NCBI GenBank assembly: GCA_026724425.1
Contig: JAIUCV010001214.1
Span: forward strand, 82,718-146,717
DNA: 64,000 nt
Reading direction: 5' to 3'
Source of the DNA: Erythrophleum ivorense
Lineage: Eukaryota; Streptophyta; Magnoliopsida; Fabales; Fabaceae
How positions within the stretch are numbered: position 1 is the stretch's first letter; every line of letters starts with the position of its first letter. This document shows, piece by piece, positions 47,932 through 61,157 of this stretch. The notes under the pieces were generated by a model. It made no database searches. It saw nothing but the letters and a program-made list of their open reading frames with translations, and had not been told where the DNA came from. A program made the translations under genes and the position numbers.

Positions 47932-50646
47932 TGTGACGACCCTAACTTCTAATCATTGTAATTAAGGTTAAATACATGATTAATAACCATAAACCAGGGT
48001 TACATGACATTAAGACTAATTACATTCTGGAAATGCAGGGAAATTTGAACCTTAATGTTAATAGAGTTATCAACCATATAATTACAAACACTTACATACC
48101 TCAGGGAAACAAGCATTTATTTATAAGCTTGATTCTATTACCTATCAATTCCAACTCTCAAGAATCTTCTACCAATGTTTCTATGTCATCCCTTGAAATT
48201 ACCATATGAAAAACTAAGATTTCCTGGTTAATATAAGGGTTTTAGGACGTTCGCGACAGCTAAATTCCCCTTAGCCGCGGCCAATTCCTCTCGGTTTCAC
48301 TCCTTACTTCATTATTGATTTCGCCGCGGTGAGTTGGACCTTTGCCGCGACTAACCTACATGGTGTCGCAGTAAGGAAGCCTCCTGGAACCTACCTTGCT
48401 CGCCTCTTGCTATTGGCCCAGCCAATTCCCACTTTCACCGCACTAATTCCTCTCTGGACCGCCCGACAAATTATCGCAAAAGTTCGTCGTAGCCAATTCC
48501 TATTTAGCTGTGGTGAAGTACCCTCTAGACGACTCCCAGTTTTGCCTTTCACATTTCGTCATGCAAATTGCTCTCTGGTACTCTCCCTGGGCAACTTCGC
48601 CTCTATTGGCTGCGGCTAACAATATTTTGGCCATGGCTCTGATCCTACAACTCCTAAAATCTTGTCTCCTACTCTCCACTCTCTATCTAGGGGTTCTCTA
48701 GGGTCACTCTCCCACTTGTTATGAGATTCTAATAGCATCTATCTAGCTGATTTTCCATAGCCATTAAATCATTACCCATCCCACAATTAAAGACAGATTC
48801 TCCTACTCATTCATTGGTCTTATATTAGCAGATTTATAAATTCCTCACAATGGTCATTCAATCATATTTTCATTGGATAATTCATACATTGCTAGCTCAA
48901 ATCTACATTCCATATATCACATGATTTCATTACTTAAATAGTCAATTAAAATGCAGGTTTACAAGCCATAATAAGTGTCATAAACTCATACATCCATCAA
49001 CAACCAATATAAAGCCTATTTCTCATTGGTTACATTCCATGTTATCAAAATACAAACTCCTACACTTGGCGATATAAATACATGATGATGCTATACAAAG
49101 GTTAACAAAATTGGCATCTACTCTATTCTACTCAGACCAAGTGTAGCTCCTCACACCAGGCCTTAGCTTATAGATGTTCATCTACTTACTTGCCCTTATC
49201 CTTACTCGAAGAACCTTCACCTGAAATGTTTAACCCATGAAACGAGATGAGATGCAAATCTCAGTAACTAAGGCAAATTCCATTATATATTCTAGTTTAA
49301 TTAACATATATGCATAATTTCACATAAGCATCAGAAAACATACCAGTCATATCAGTAAATGAAACAATTAGGCTATCATGATTACTATCCCATACTAGTA
49401 ATCATATTTCCACATGTTAAAGGCCAATAACACCAGGAGAGGCTCGTCCACGGCACCTACTCTCCATTAAGCACAACCAAGTCTCAGCGTATCTGTGGTT
49501 TGATCATAACTTGGTGCCCGATCAAAGTATATGCATGGGTAGTAGCCGCACCATAGCTCCACCATGGACTCACAAGGTCTAATCACAATACATTAGATAG
49601 CTAACCAATTCATTCAGCATTTCAAATCATTCATGTATAGTAAATATGAAATTAAAATAGATATATGTATGGAATTAATATAGTCTCAGTTACCTCACTT
49701 GTAGCCAATCCTTTAAGAGCCAATTGAATGTTACTTCAGCCTAATCACCACTAAAACCAAATTTAGATTCAGTTGCTCCTACCCTAGAAACCTCAAAATA
49801 ACACTTCAAATTCTGAGTAAATTTGTACAGAAACAATACCCAAATCAGTTATAGGGGTCTTAAACTAGCAAAGAAAGCATCAAAATAGAGAGTTTATACG
49901 TACCTAATGTCAGCCCTAGCCTCAACCTACGAATTTTCACCATGGAAACATCAAATGGCAAGTTTCACATTTTGGGTGTGGGTGAAAGTGCTCTAATTGG
50001 AACATTAATTAGGTTAAATTAAAGAGAAAGATGAGAGGATTAAGTTATATAACTATTACCTTGGCTGAATCTTGCTCTAGAAGTGGAAAAAGGTGGAAAC
50101 ATGCCAAGAACCCTAGCCTCTCCTTTGGACCTCCGAATTTTTGTGTGTGTCTCTTGTGGTTTTGCAGAATGGGGGGTGGCTAGGTTAGTTTTTAGGGTTT
50201 AAGTTAGATTTTCTATGGGTTATGGGCTGCTCCAAGATCCAACTCCAAATGGGCTTCAGATTTAGCTTTGTTGGGCCAGCTTTAAGGTGTTGGGCCACAA
50301 AATTTTATTGGGCCAGACATAGTCTTAAGAACTCCATTGTTTTGGGTCTGTACAAGGTTTATTGGGCCATTTATAAGAGCCTATACAAGGTGGATTTTGG
50401 GCCTCTATCACATTGAATCAGATTGGGTCTGCACCTAACTCATTAGGCCTTCATTAGTCTCTTATCATGATCTCTTACATTAATTTGGGCCTAGATGAAG
50501 TTTCTATCCTAATTAATTCTCAACTCATATTATTAATTTATCTCTCAAAATTTTCGTTCACTTAACTTACCCGATTATTCCATATTAATTATTCTTAATT
50601 AACCCAAATCCATGATTAGCATCTTAATTAATTTTGGGGTGTTACA
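47932..50646 (+). mobile_element. A2: solo A-family LTR
   Basis: 2715 bp, TGTGACGACCC...GGGTGTTACA, uninterrupted, and the reference copy of the A LTR. Flanks (catta and ccata) do not give a clear target duplication. No interior, so a solo LTR. Confidence 0.88.
48248..48620 (+). repeat. GC-rich motif cluster in A2
   Basis: Contains ttagccgcggccaatt, tcgccgcggtgag, tttgccgcgactaa, gtcgtagccaatt, ttagctgtggtg and ttggctgcggctaa at irregular spacing. Same position and type as in A1 and A3. Confidence 0.7.
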
Positions 50647-51568
50647 CCATATTTAATATCATATACCATTGGCCATATTACATCACAAATTGATATATAT
50701 GCATATGCTAAAGCTTATACATAAGTTTCCATTACAAAACCTTGTCATATCCATCATATATTACAATAATTACATTATACATACTTGCCATAAGATTCTA
50801 ATACATACATTAAGTTTAAGTGCATGCAAAATTCTTATTACATCATTTCTAGTGTCTAACTTTTCTCTACTTCTTTGTCTTTACTTAGAAAACATGAAAT
50901 GATTAGTGGAAATATATGGGTGAGATTTTAGGGAGAATCTCAATAGCCAATCTCAACTAAATCAATGCATACAAGAACACTATGAGGAAATGTAATGCAT
51001 ATGGCCAAGTATATGATTCATAAGCATCATGTAATTCATACATAGCTTGTAGCATAAAACCTCATTTCTCAACAAGCCATAGCATCAAAACAAACTAGGT
51101 AGGCTCAACTAAACTCAACTTTGGGCTAAGGAAGAGCTACTGTATTCAATTCCATGTCATAGGGAGCTAAAAGCCATAACATAGCCATTTCACATGCATG
51201 AAACTCATAATGGAAACCATATCAAAGCATAGCTCATGAATACGTCAAGAAACTACACATACAAGCATCTTAACTTATTCAAACATTCAAATGCATGCAA
51301 GATAGGGAGATAAAGTTACCTTGTGATTTTAGAAACTTAGAACTACCACTAATCCACTTGTTGGTTATCTTTTCCTTCACTTTCTTTGACTTGGCACCCT
51401 CAAATAGGTGAGCTTGGGCTAACTTGGACTGCATATAGCAATTACAAGGAAAATTAACTTATTTGGATCCATTCTAAGTCTTGTCATTATCACTTAATTC
51501 TATTATTGCCTAATATGTAACTTGAAACTAGTTTAGGTCCATTAAGAGGCAACTCTTAGTTTTTACTT

Positions 51569-52107
51569 TGTAACATCTATCGTTTTAAAAGCCGTAAACT
51601 AGCATATTACTAAAGAAAGCCCCCTAAATTGAATGATTAGAGATCTAATTAAATTAGATCAATAATCTAGACAATTAGAAGTAGGGATACAAGACTTAAG
51701 ATACCTAGAAAATAATAACCAGAAAAGCTAAACAAAAATTGACAAAAATGGAGTGGCATTTTCTGTAATTTTGAGCAACTTTTAGAAAACTCAAAGAAGG
51801 GATCTTTAAGTAGAAAATTGAGTTTTTTGAGATTCTCAAAGCCTCTAAAAATCATAGGAACTCCTAGAATGATTAAAACCCATCCAGTTTACGTTTTAGA
51901 GTGTCAATTGACCAAAATTTTGACTGATTCATTTAAGAAAGTTTTAAATCCAATTTGGGTGAAACCAATGGCATTTTATAAATTGAAGGACCTAAATTCT
52001 ATAATGGAAAAGATGGTTCTCAAAAAAGAGTTGAAATAAGCCCAAATGACAAAAAACAAAGAAAGGGGAAAATAAGAATTTTAAAGAAGTGTCTTAAGCT
52101 AACCTAG
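51569..52107 (+). mobile_element. B5: 5' part of a B-family LTR
   Basis: Starts TGTAACATCTATCG and follows the B LTR 5' region through ttgagattctcaaagcctctaaaaatcat and tggaaaagatgg. It is interrupted at 52108 by E2, whose far end is outside the window. Confidence 0.75.
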
Positions 52108-55100
52108 TGATAAACATAATTTTTATATATTTTAATCACCTTAATTTGGGTATTTTAATAATGAATTATGGCTTTAGGAACTTAATTAGATAATATTTGA
52201 TTTTATTAGTCATTTCTGCACTCTAAGAATTTGTTTGCAAAGTTATTAGATTCTAAAGCATAAATTTCTTTTAAAACAAGTTTTGTAAATTTTCCCACTT
52301 AATATCTTCTATTATTTGTGCAGAATTTTTAATGGAAAATAAAAAAAAAGGTGAGAGGAAGTGGAGTTGAAGTGGATATGTGAAGGGAATGGAACAAAAT
52401 AAAGACACATACATTAGCTTCATATCACACACTCCAAGGCTCTCTTACATCCACATTGGCTCACAGCTTTTACATACAAGGTATCAAAACACAAAGACGC
52501 TCTCATCACATTATTACACTCTATGTAGCACTAGCATGAGCCACTCTTCCACGTAGTTTGATTAGTTCCACACATGTCCCTCCATTCAATCATTCATCCA
52601 CTCATTCATACATAAGAGAACACACTTATCCACGTACACAGCAACATGGCACTCTCTCAAAGTTTCACTCACACATACGTAGCTATGAGGGTTGTTCCAT
52701 GTAGAAGAGAAACTCACATGAAACTAGGTGGCACAATTCATGCACTCATGGGCAGCACCTCACATTACTCTTCCTCACACAGATAGCACACACTAACAAG
52801 TACAAGAACTGGGAGTTTAACATCAAAGAGAGCCTCAAGTTTGTGGGAAAAATAAGAAGAAACATGAGTTTTGTGAGAAGAAAAAGCAACTAGATGGATC
52901 ATGCACTTATAGGAGGCTTGCACAACTGGAAGCGTCACACCTCTTCATGCACAATGACACGTTAAAGCACAAGCTTCCTCCAAAACAACCCAACATTCAC
53001 TCATTTACACATAGTAGCTACACGGACAATTCATTCACAAGACTATCATAAGAAGCATCTGTAACACCCCAAAATTTATTAAAGTGTTAATCATGGATTT
53101 GTATTAATTAAGAATAATTAATATGGAATAATTAGATAAGTTATGTGAATGGAAATTTTAGAGAGATAGATTATTAAAATGGGTTTGAGATTTAATTGAG
53201 TTAGAAACCTCATCTAGGCCTAAATTAAATTAAGTAGGCCATGTTTAGAGACTAATAGAGGCCCAGTGATTTTAGGTGCAAACCTAACCTTTTATTATGA
53301 GACTTGGCCCAAGAGAAAGCACCTAGTGATGGCCCAATCTAATTTAGTGAGATAGAAGCCCAAGACTCTACTTACATGAGCTCTTATAATTGGCCCAACA
53401 TCCCTTATGTAGATCCAAATCAAATGAGTTCTTAAAACTCGGCTTAAGCCAATCAAAATTCTGCAGCCTAACTAATGAAATCTGGCCCAACAAGCATAAA
53501 ATCTAAACCTATATGGACTTGGGCCTTTGGATCTACCTATAACCTATTTAGGACCTAACTTAAACCCTAATAATCATTCTAGCCACCCCCTATTCTGCAG
53601 AACCACAAGAAACACAAACACATTTTTAGAGGTCCTTTGGAGGCTAAGTTTTCTCCCACCTTCTTGGCCCTATTTCTTACTTCTAGAGTCAAAATCAGTC
53701 AAGGTAAATGCTACATAACTTAATCTTCTCCTCTTTTTAGTCAATTTGACCCGATTGGCTTCTCATTTAGAGCATTTTTACCATGCCCAAAATCTGAAAT
53801 GTGTTTGTTTGCTATTTTCTTAGAGGATTTTCAGAGGTAAAGGCTAGAAGGGAAATTGGGTAAGTATAAACTCTCCATTTTAATATATTTTCTGCTGGTT
53901 TAAGACCCCCATGGTTGGTTTGTAGTATAGGTATTAATTTTATATGAATTTGCTTAGGATTTAGGGTGATAAATTAAAGTTTCTAGTGGAGGAAACATTC
54001 AATTTGAATTTTCTCTTATAATAGCTAGGCCGAGGTAGCATTGTTGTTGGTCCTCCATAAAATTATCTGCAAGTGAGGTAACTGGGGATTTTGTAATTCC
54101 ATACATATATCTACTTTAATTTTATATTTTTTGTACATGAAAGATTTAAAATGCAAAATGAATTGATTGGCTATCTATTGTATTATGTTTAGACCTTGTG
54201 AGTCTATGGTGGAGCTGTAGTGCTGCTGCCACCCGTGCATGTGCTTAATCGGGCACCAGGTTATAATCAGACGCCAGATGCACTGAGCCTTGGTTGTGCT
54301 CATTGGGGAGTGGGTGTCGTGGATAGGCCTCTCTTAGTGTTATTGGCCTTTAACATGTGGAAATATGATTGCTAGTATGGGATGGTAATCATAGTAGCCT
54401 AATCATTTCATTTGTTGATATGATTGTTATGATTCTGATGTTCATTTTGATTCATGCATATATGTTAATTAAATTGGATTATATGAATGGAAAGTACCTT
54501 AGTTACTAAGATTCGCATCTCACCCCATTTCATGGGATCATACTTTCAGGTGAAGGCCCTTCGGGTAAGGATAAGGGGAAATAAGTGGATGAAAATCTAT
54601 GAGCTCCAGCCATCTGTGGAGAAGGCTACACTTAGGCTAATATAAGTAGAGTATATGCAAATTTTGTTACTCTTTTATATAGCATCATCATGTATTCATG
54701 TTGCCAAGTGTAGGTGTTTATATTTTGATTACTTAAAATGTATCTATTAAGGAGTTAGGCCTCATTTTAGTTTGGTATTAGATGTATAGACTTATAACAT
54801 CTGTTATGAGCTTTGTTGAACCTAGATATAGCTTATTATTTGGGAAATGTAATTATGTGATACATGGGATGTAAACCTGAACTAGTAATGAATGAAATCT
54901 CTAATGGAATATGTATTTGAATAATAATTATTGGTAGCTTATAAAACTCTTGCTGTCATTAATCCATGAACTTGCTGATATATGGTAGTTAGATAAGTAG
55001 TAATTAACACTTGAGTCTTGAATTAGTAATAATAGATAAGTTGGGAAAATTAGGTAGAGGGAAGCCATTAGAGCCCTACAAATTAAGGTAGAGTGACCCT

Positions 55101-55164
55101 AAAGTGTCATTAGAAGGAGAGTTAAAGTGTATAAGATAAAATTTTTGAAGTTGTAGGATCAGAA

Positions 55165-55545
55165 TGTGTTTCACCGCGCCCAATAGAGGCAAAGTTGCCT
55201 AGGGAAAGTACCAGAGAGTAATTTGCCATAGTGAGAAGTGGAATTAGCCACGACGAAATATGAGAGGCTAAACTGGAAGTCGTCCAGAGGGTAATTTGTC
55301 GTAGCAAAATGGGGAATTAGCTACGGCGAACCTTGTGAAAATGTCCCAGGTGTTCCAGAGAGGAATTAGCCACGGCAAAAATGGAATTTAGCCATGGCCA
55401 ATAGTGAAAGGCGAGTGAGGTAGGCTCTAAGAGATCCTCTTACCGCGACGAAGCTCTAACTTGCCGCAGCAAAATCTGTGAAGCTGTAAGAAGTGAACCC
55501 GAGAGCATTTGGCTACGGTGCAAAAGTATTTAGCCATGAAGAAGG
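55165..55545. repeat. Motif cluster in A3
   Basis: About ten copies of a pattern close to aattagccacggcgaaa at irregular intervals, for example near 55244, 55293, 55314, 55364, 55387, 55440, 55460 and 55510. Transitions such as agccatggcc mark decay of CpG. Confidence 0.75.
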
Positions 55546-55787
55546 TCTTGAAACTCTTATATTAACCTAGAAACCTTGGTTTTTCCTATGGCAGCATCAA
55601 GGGATGACTTAGAAGCACTTGTAAGGGGTTCTTGAGAGTTGAAAATCAATGGGTAATAGATTTAAAGGCTTTTAATTAGAAATTTGTTTCACTCATGTAC
55701 ATGAATGCTTGTAAATGTTTAGTTAATGATTCTAATAACATTAAGGTTCAAATTTTCTCACTTTTTCCTAGATTGATTAATTTAAAT

Positions 55788-56612
55788 TAGGGGTGTTCAT
55801 TGGCTCGATTGGTCCTAAAGGCCCACCCTAGCCTGGCCTAATCAGACCGGGCTAAAAATATAAATGGGTATAATTTTAAATAAAACTATTTCGGGTTGGG
55901 CCGGGCCACGGGCGATGGTATGTTCTGCCCAACTCGCCCTAGTAGTTACTTTTTTTTTAGTTATTAATATCTTGTCATCTTTTTTTTTTAATTTTTATTT
56001 CATTTAATTATCTTTGCATACTGTAATTTTTATTATCTACACTAATATTCTTTACTTCTTAATTATTTTTATCATTAATGTAAATGCTTACTGACATTTC
56101 TTTTGTTGAATAATGAAAAAATATATATTTACCTAAGACTAATTATGTTAGTATATCTTATAATTTACTTGATAATACTAGACTATTTGTTTATTACTGA
56201 TACAAATATAAGAGTTCTAAAAGTTCATTGTTTTGAAATATATGCCTATAAGTTTGTGAAAAAATATTTTATATTACAAGTATCAATTCATAAAAAAAAT
56301 TAGTTTGGGCGGCCTTAACCCACCCTATCCCAATATAAATCGGACTTATTAGGGCCGAGTAAAGCCACGGGTGTAAAAACAAGCTTGATGTCTTAATCGG
56401 GTTAGGCATCGGACATACTAGATGTTTGGTCTAGCCCTACCTATATACAGCCCTACTTATTAGGGCCGCCCTAGGCAGCCCTAACTCGCCCTAAAATTGG
56501 GCTTCTCTGGGCAGGGCCGGGCCACGGGCATAAAAATACGCCCAAGACCCTAATCGAGCTGAGCTTCGGGCCAAGCATCGCCCTAACCCGACCCTACTCA
56601 TGTACACCCCTA
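55788..56612. mobile_element. hAT-type MITE in A3
   Basis: 825-bp element with terminal inverted repeats taggggtgttcat / atgtacacccccta-like (right end tgtacacccct) and an exact 8-bp target duplication ATTTAAAT (55780-55787 and 56613-56620), the size made by hAT transposases. GC-rich subterminal blocks (gggccgggccacgggc) appear near both ends in opposite sense. No transposase frame. Confidence 0.92.
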
Positions 56613-58153
56613 ATTTAAATGGTGCTGACCTTAATTTATAACTATCAATCGCATGTTTAAACTTAATTACCATGATTAGAAGTTAGAGTCATCATAGCAC
56701 CAGCACGTTGCCACCTTCTTTCTCACATGTATGGATGAGAGGCATGGGTTGTAGCCATTCACTAATATATACAAATGTAAGGAAGCAGGGAGGAATAAAC
56801 ATGTAAGGCAACAAGCTTATAAGGAGAAGGAGGAAGCTACACGAAGGCTACACAGGCTCCACCATTAACACACACAAGGGAAGAATCACGTGGTTTATAG
56901 GAAGGATGCATGAAGCCACAGGTTCATTGGAAAAGAAGGGCACCAAATCAGCTATCATCCATCTACATACTTGCTAATGCAAACACATGCATAGCTGAAA
57001 AGAAGGGGGTCCACTCCTTGATACATAATAAGGTGATGGTGGCTTTCATTTTTAAAGGGCAGAACATGTGAAGGAATAAAAAAAAAGAGCATGCAAGGGA
57101 AAGTGTGATTAGGAGACTCGAGTAGTAGGCAAACGAGAGTCATCCATTCTATTCACATTCCATTCACGCATCATTCATCCATCTCATTTTTCAGCAATTC
57201 CTCCATTCATCATCCATCAGTCGTAGCTTCTCCCGTCCACCTCATTTCCCCTTCATTATTCTTCTTTCCATGGAAGCTTAATTAACTTGGCAACTAGCTA
57301 GGAGGAATACCTTGGATTGAAGCTTGAATCCATAGAGATTAACAAGGGATTTTGGCAAAGATTTCTATTTCATTTTACCTCTCTTTCTATATTATTTCGT
57401 ATTAATATACTCACTTGGTTAAGTTTGTAATTGACTAAGATTGGTGTGGTTTGTAATTGATAGCTGGTTAAATATCAATTAGGAGAATAATTGATGATTA
57501 ATGGATTGATTGAAGTGTTGGATTTTTCATTGACCTTTAATTATCCATATATGTAGTCAAGGTGTTTGATAAAATGCATGTGAGAAATTGTATGCTTGAA
57601 TATCTAATTTGAGGTCTTCTTGGAGTTTAATTGGTAATTAAACATCTTAAGATGATAATTCAGAGGCTGAATTGATGGATTAAGCATTAAAATTTAGTGT
57701 TCATTGATCCTAATGACAAAAATTAATGATTTGATATGGAGTTGAGGTTTCAATTCAACATTAAATTATTAATCTCTTGAATTTTGAGTGGTAATTCAAG
57801 ATACATTGCCATAAACACAAATAGAGACTCTTAGACCCAAACCATTGATAATTGAATTAGGATAGGAATAATGGATATCAAGGGATGAATCCGAAGTTAG
57901 TCACATGTCCATTAGTTACTTCTTAATTCATGCACTTAGTTAGTAGTTAGGAAATTTATTTCAATCTAATTATAGTTAGTTTAATTAAATCAAAACCCCT
58001 TTTAATTAGGTAGCTTTTATATTTTCTTTTACACTTAGAAAACTCAATTGAATATTGAAATCCATTTTTAAAGGAAATGATCTAGGTTGTGTTGCTAGCT
58101 ACAAATCTTTACTCAACCTAGTATATTTGAGGTTCCTCAACGCAACCATCAAA

Positions 58154-58172
58154 TTTGGTGTCGTTGCCAGGG
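58154..58172 (+). promoter_or_regulatory. E2 primer-binding site
   Basis: ttggtgtcgttgccaggga, three bases after the LTR end. It differs from the tRNA-Asp-type site TGGCGCCGTTGCCGGGGA by three transitions, two at CpG. Confidence 0.85.
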
Positions 58173-58426
58173 AAATTAGATTCTTAGTTATTTGAAAAGG
58201 TTTTCTAGGTGTTTTAGCTCTATTTTGGACTTGGTTTTTGGTTTTTTCAATGTTGCATAACAATTGCTTTGCTTGCTGGAATTTTTGTTTGACGTGCTTA
58301 AAAAATTCTTGAATTTTTTTTCCAAGGTTTTTGAGTATTTTGAGCAAAAGAAATAGCATAGCTGTTGTAACAACCAGAAAAAAAAAGTTGAAAAATTTTC
58401 GAAGGGTTGAAAATTTTCTAAGTCTG

Positions 58427-58645
58427 CTAGCTATAGTAAGAAATGGCCTAGCTTTAGCGAATGTACCTATTCGCTATAGCGAGAAATGGTCTAGTTATAG
58501 CAAGAGTGCCTTCTAGCTATAGCGAGTGTAGGCATCCCATACAAAAACCAGGGAGCTGCTCGCCGTAGTGTGCGTCGTAGCGAAGGCAGGGGTCTGGGAT
58601 TGATACGTGCTTGCCGTAGCGAGGGTTATTCTTCGCTATAGCGAG
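58427..58645. repeat. Cluster of nine TAGCGAG-type motifs in B6
   Basis: Nine irregularly spaced copies of about ctagctatagcgag / cttgccgtagcgag occur in 220 bp. Two copies contain the perfect 12-bp palindrome TCGCTATAGCGA (near 58470 and 58632). They lie in the LTR 5' region, where enhancer elements would be expected. Confidence 0.85.
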
Positions 58646-61116
58646 GGTTAGTCCAGAAAAGCATGAAAAAAGAGAATTTGACTTCTTAAAGAGTCTAGAT
58701 TCATTCCTTTTCTTTTAACTGACCTAAGCTTCGACCCAAAGGAGAGAAAAGAGCTGTGGATAGAGAGAGAAACCTAGAGGAGCAAGGAAGAACAAGAAAA
58801 AGGTAAGATTTGCATAGTTTTTCTTCTTAGCATGTTGTTCTTCTCTCTTTGCCCTCTCTTCCTATGGTTTTGGTTATTGAAGTAGTTGGGCTTTGAGTTT
58901 GGTTCAGAAAAGGGAGAGTGGAAAACCCCTCTTGAAGAAGATCAAAACTCATATATCTTTACTTCTTCTTCTTTGCTTTCCTTTCTTGAGAGCTTGAGAG
59001 AGGAAGGAGAGTTAGTGGAATTTTAGAGAGAGAAACCCTAGTTTCTCTTCATGAATAAAGTGTTAAGAGGGTAATTTCATGCTCTTTGTATGCCTAGGCT
59101 CAAGAGAAGCACTCCCATCTAGTTGTGATTGTGAAATCAATAAGGGAGGAGACAAATAGAAAGGGAAAGCTTGTGTTAGCCGATAAGGTAGCTCTCTCCA
59201 CCTTCTCTCATGCATAGATGTGTGCTTACATTGTCTTGCATGTGTGTATGTATGTTTTTAAACCATGAAAAGTATGCTAGCATGATGTTGCCTTATATAT
59301 TTCAATGATGTATTATGTGATTACTTTGGTTTGCTTGAGTATGGAAAAGCCAACAACCCTCTAGCCATGGTGAGGATGAGCCAAGAACCATAAAGTTAGT
59401 TGAGACAAAGTAAAGAGTCTTCCAAAAGTGAGGTAGACTCCCAAGAGTAAGGTTAAGTCTAAGAACCTCTTAAAAAATGGGTGAGGCAAGTCCAAAATCC
59501 ACAAGTGAATGGGTAAGGCTAATCCACTTGCTTGGCAAGCTTTTGTATGCTATGTATGGCCTACTCAAATGCTGAAAATACTTTTCTTATGATTTCACAT
59601 GCTAATATGCCCATGCATACATGTGTGAGACTAGTAATGCATGCTTTATGTATGATTGAATAAGAGATGAGCTATTGAGATTCTTTGAATCTCACTCCCC
59701 CTCTCCACTATCCTAACATTCTAGGTGGACCAAGTGAGACAAGAGATGGGAGCCACCAAGCTTGAAGCTAGAAAATTAGCAAAGAAGTTGTGAAATAGTC
59801 ATGTTGTCACTATTTTGTAGTTAAGTTAAGAGATGTACTCTAATGATGCACATGATGTAGCACATATGAATACTTGTAAATGAATGTATTTATCATATAT
59901 GTATGAGAATTAGAACCATCTTGAATGATGTAGCAAGTTTTGTTATGAATAGCAAGATCTTGGCATTATGTACATGGTGTATGTTCTGGTGTGGGAGAGT
60001 GAGTTTGGAAAATATGGGTTGTTAGACATTTGAGCCATGTTTTATAGCCTATGTTGATACTTTCCCATGTGCTCATAGAGCCTTAGAGGTAGGAGAAGCA
60101 AAGTTGAACCCTAATAGCCCTCTTGTAACATAAAAACTGGTCACTTTTCCCCATGATGTCCAAGTCTGACCAAATGACCTATTCTTGCCTTGAAATTTGG
60201 CATGCAACTAGATCTTGTCTAGAGATTTTTGGGAAGCTAAAGATCAGGTCATTTGGAGGTCTGTGGAATTTTCTATGATTTTTCAAAGTTGGTATCAGAA
60301 TTTCGGATTTGTATCAGCACTATTCATTTGGTCAGTTGTGAAATTGTGTCATCCGAGGGGTAAAAATGGTCCAATGTCTATGAAATTTTAAAGGCAGAAA
60401 CTGTAAAGTCACAATGACTTATAGCAACTAGAAGCACCTCATTTAGAGGTCTAGAGAGGAAGATATGAATTTTTGAAGTGTCTGCCCAGTATCAGTCATC
60501 TTGCCTGACCAGAGGTATTGTTCTATTGATTTCTGAGAGTTTGGCTTGATGAACTGATCTGGAGACATTTTTTTCTCTAGTTAACATCTACATATTTCCA
60601 TAATGGTATCATTTGTATGCATTTGATTTTTGTGGAATTAGTTGGACATTTTTGAAGTTCATATCAGTAAACTGTGACAGCATCAGGACCCACTTCGACC
60701 TCTAGATGATTTCGCGTGTCAAAAGCTTTGTGTGTGGGATTTTAAGACTTCTACATATTTTTACCATAAATTATACATCCCAAGATTTCCATAATGACTG
60801 ATATTACATGTTTTCTATTTTTCTATATTTAGTTGTGATTTTCCAAACTTTGCCCAGAAATAAGGCCAAGCCTGGCCAAAAATGAACATGCATGTTCCAT
60901 ACCTCTTTTTGGTTTCCATGGGTTGAAAGCATGTTTTCTGGGTTTGAAATGAGTTATAATAGTGCAATTAAATATGAGAATGCATAGAATGAGCTCACAC
61001 AGTCCATGTGACACTGAAATGAATTTTTAACCATGTCGCAACTCTAAGAAAGTGTATGAATCCAATGAGGAAGATCTCACTTTATTCTTCCTATATCTCA
61101 TATGAGCATGTAAGAC

Positions 61117-61157
61117 ATGATGGGTATGAACTAGAAATGATGGGTATGAACTAGAAA
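61117..61157 (+). repeat. 20-bp tandem duplication near the B6 3' end
   Basis: atgatgggtatgaactagaa is present twice in a row just before tggtgttaca. Other B LTRs have a single copy of the comparable region. Confidence 0.9.

Larger units (their letters stand above)
47138..51568 (-). mobile_element. B8: B-family LTR inserted in B4, interrupted by A2 and cut by B5
   Basis: Starts TGTCACAACTAGC, a degraded TGTAACACC end. The sequence at 47560-47720 matches the minus-oriented B2 region near 10080-10230 (attttgtatagctccaaaaat, agcttgttagaaagc). After A2 it resumes at 50647 with words matching 10480-10700. Strongly diverged. The far end lies beyond B5, outside the window. Confidence 0.65.
53060..56696 (-). 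mobile_element. A3: solo A-family LTR in the E2 LTR
   Basis: Starts TGTAACACCCC and ends agtcatcata, the degraded complement of TGTGACGACCC. Target copies are GCATC (53055-53059) and GCACC (56697-56701). Without the MITE at 55788-56612 it is about 2.8 kb, like A2. Confidence 0.9.
52108..58151 (+). repeat. E2 5' LTR, interrupted by A3
   Basis: LTR sequence is 52108-53059 plus 56702-58151, about 2.4 kb. It aligns with the E1 LTR read on the minus strand: both begin TGAT, contain attttaataatgaattatggctt-like and ttagtcatttctgc-like words, and end CATCA just before the primer-binding site. No gene. Confidence 0.82.
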
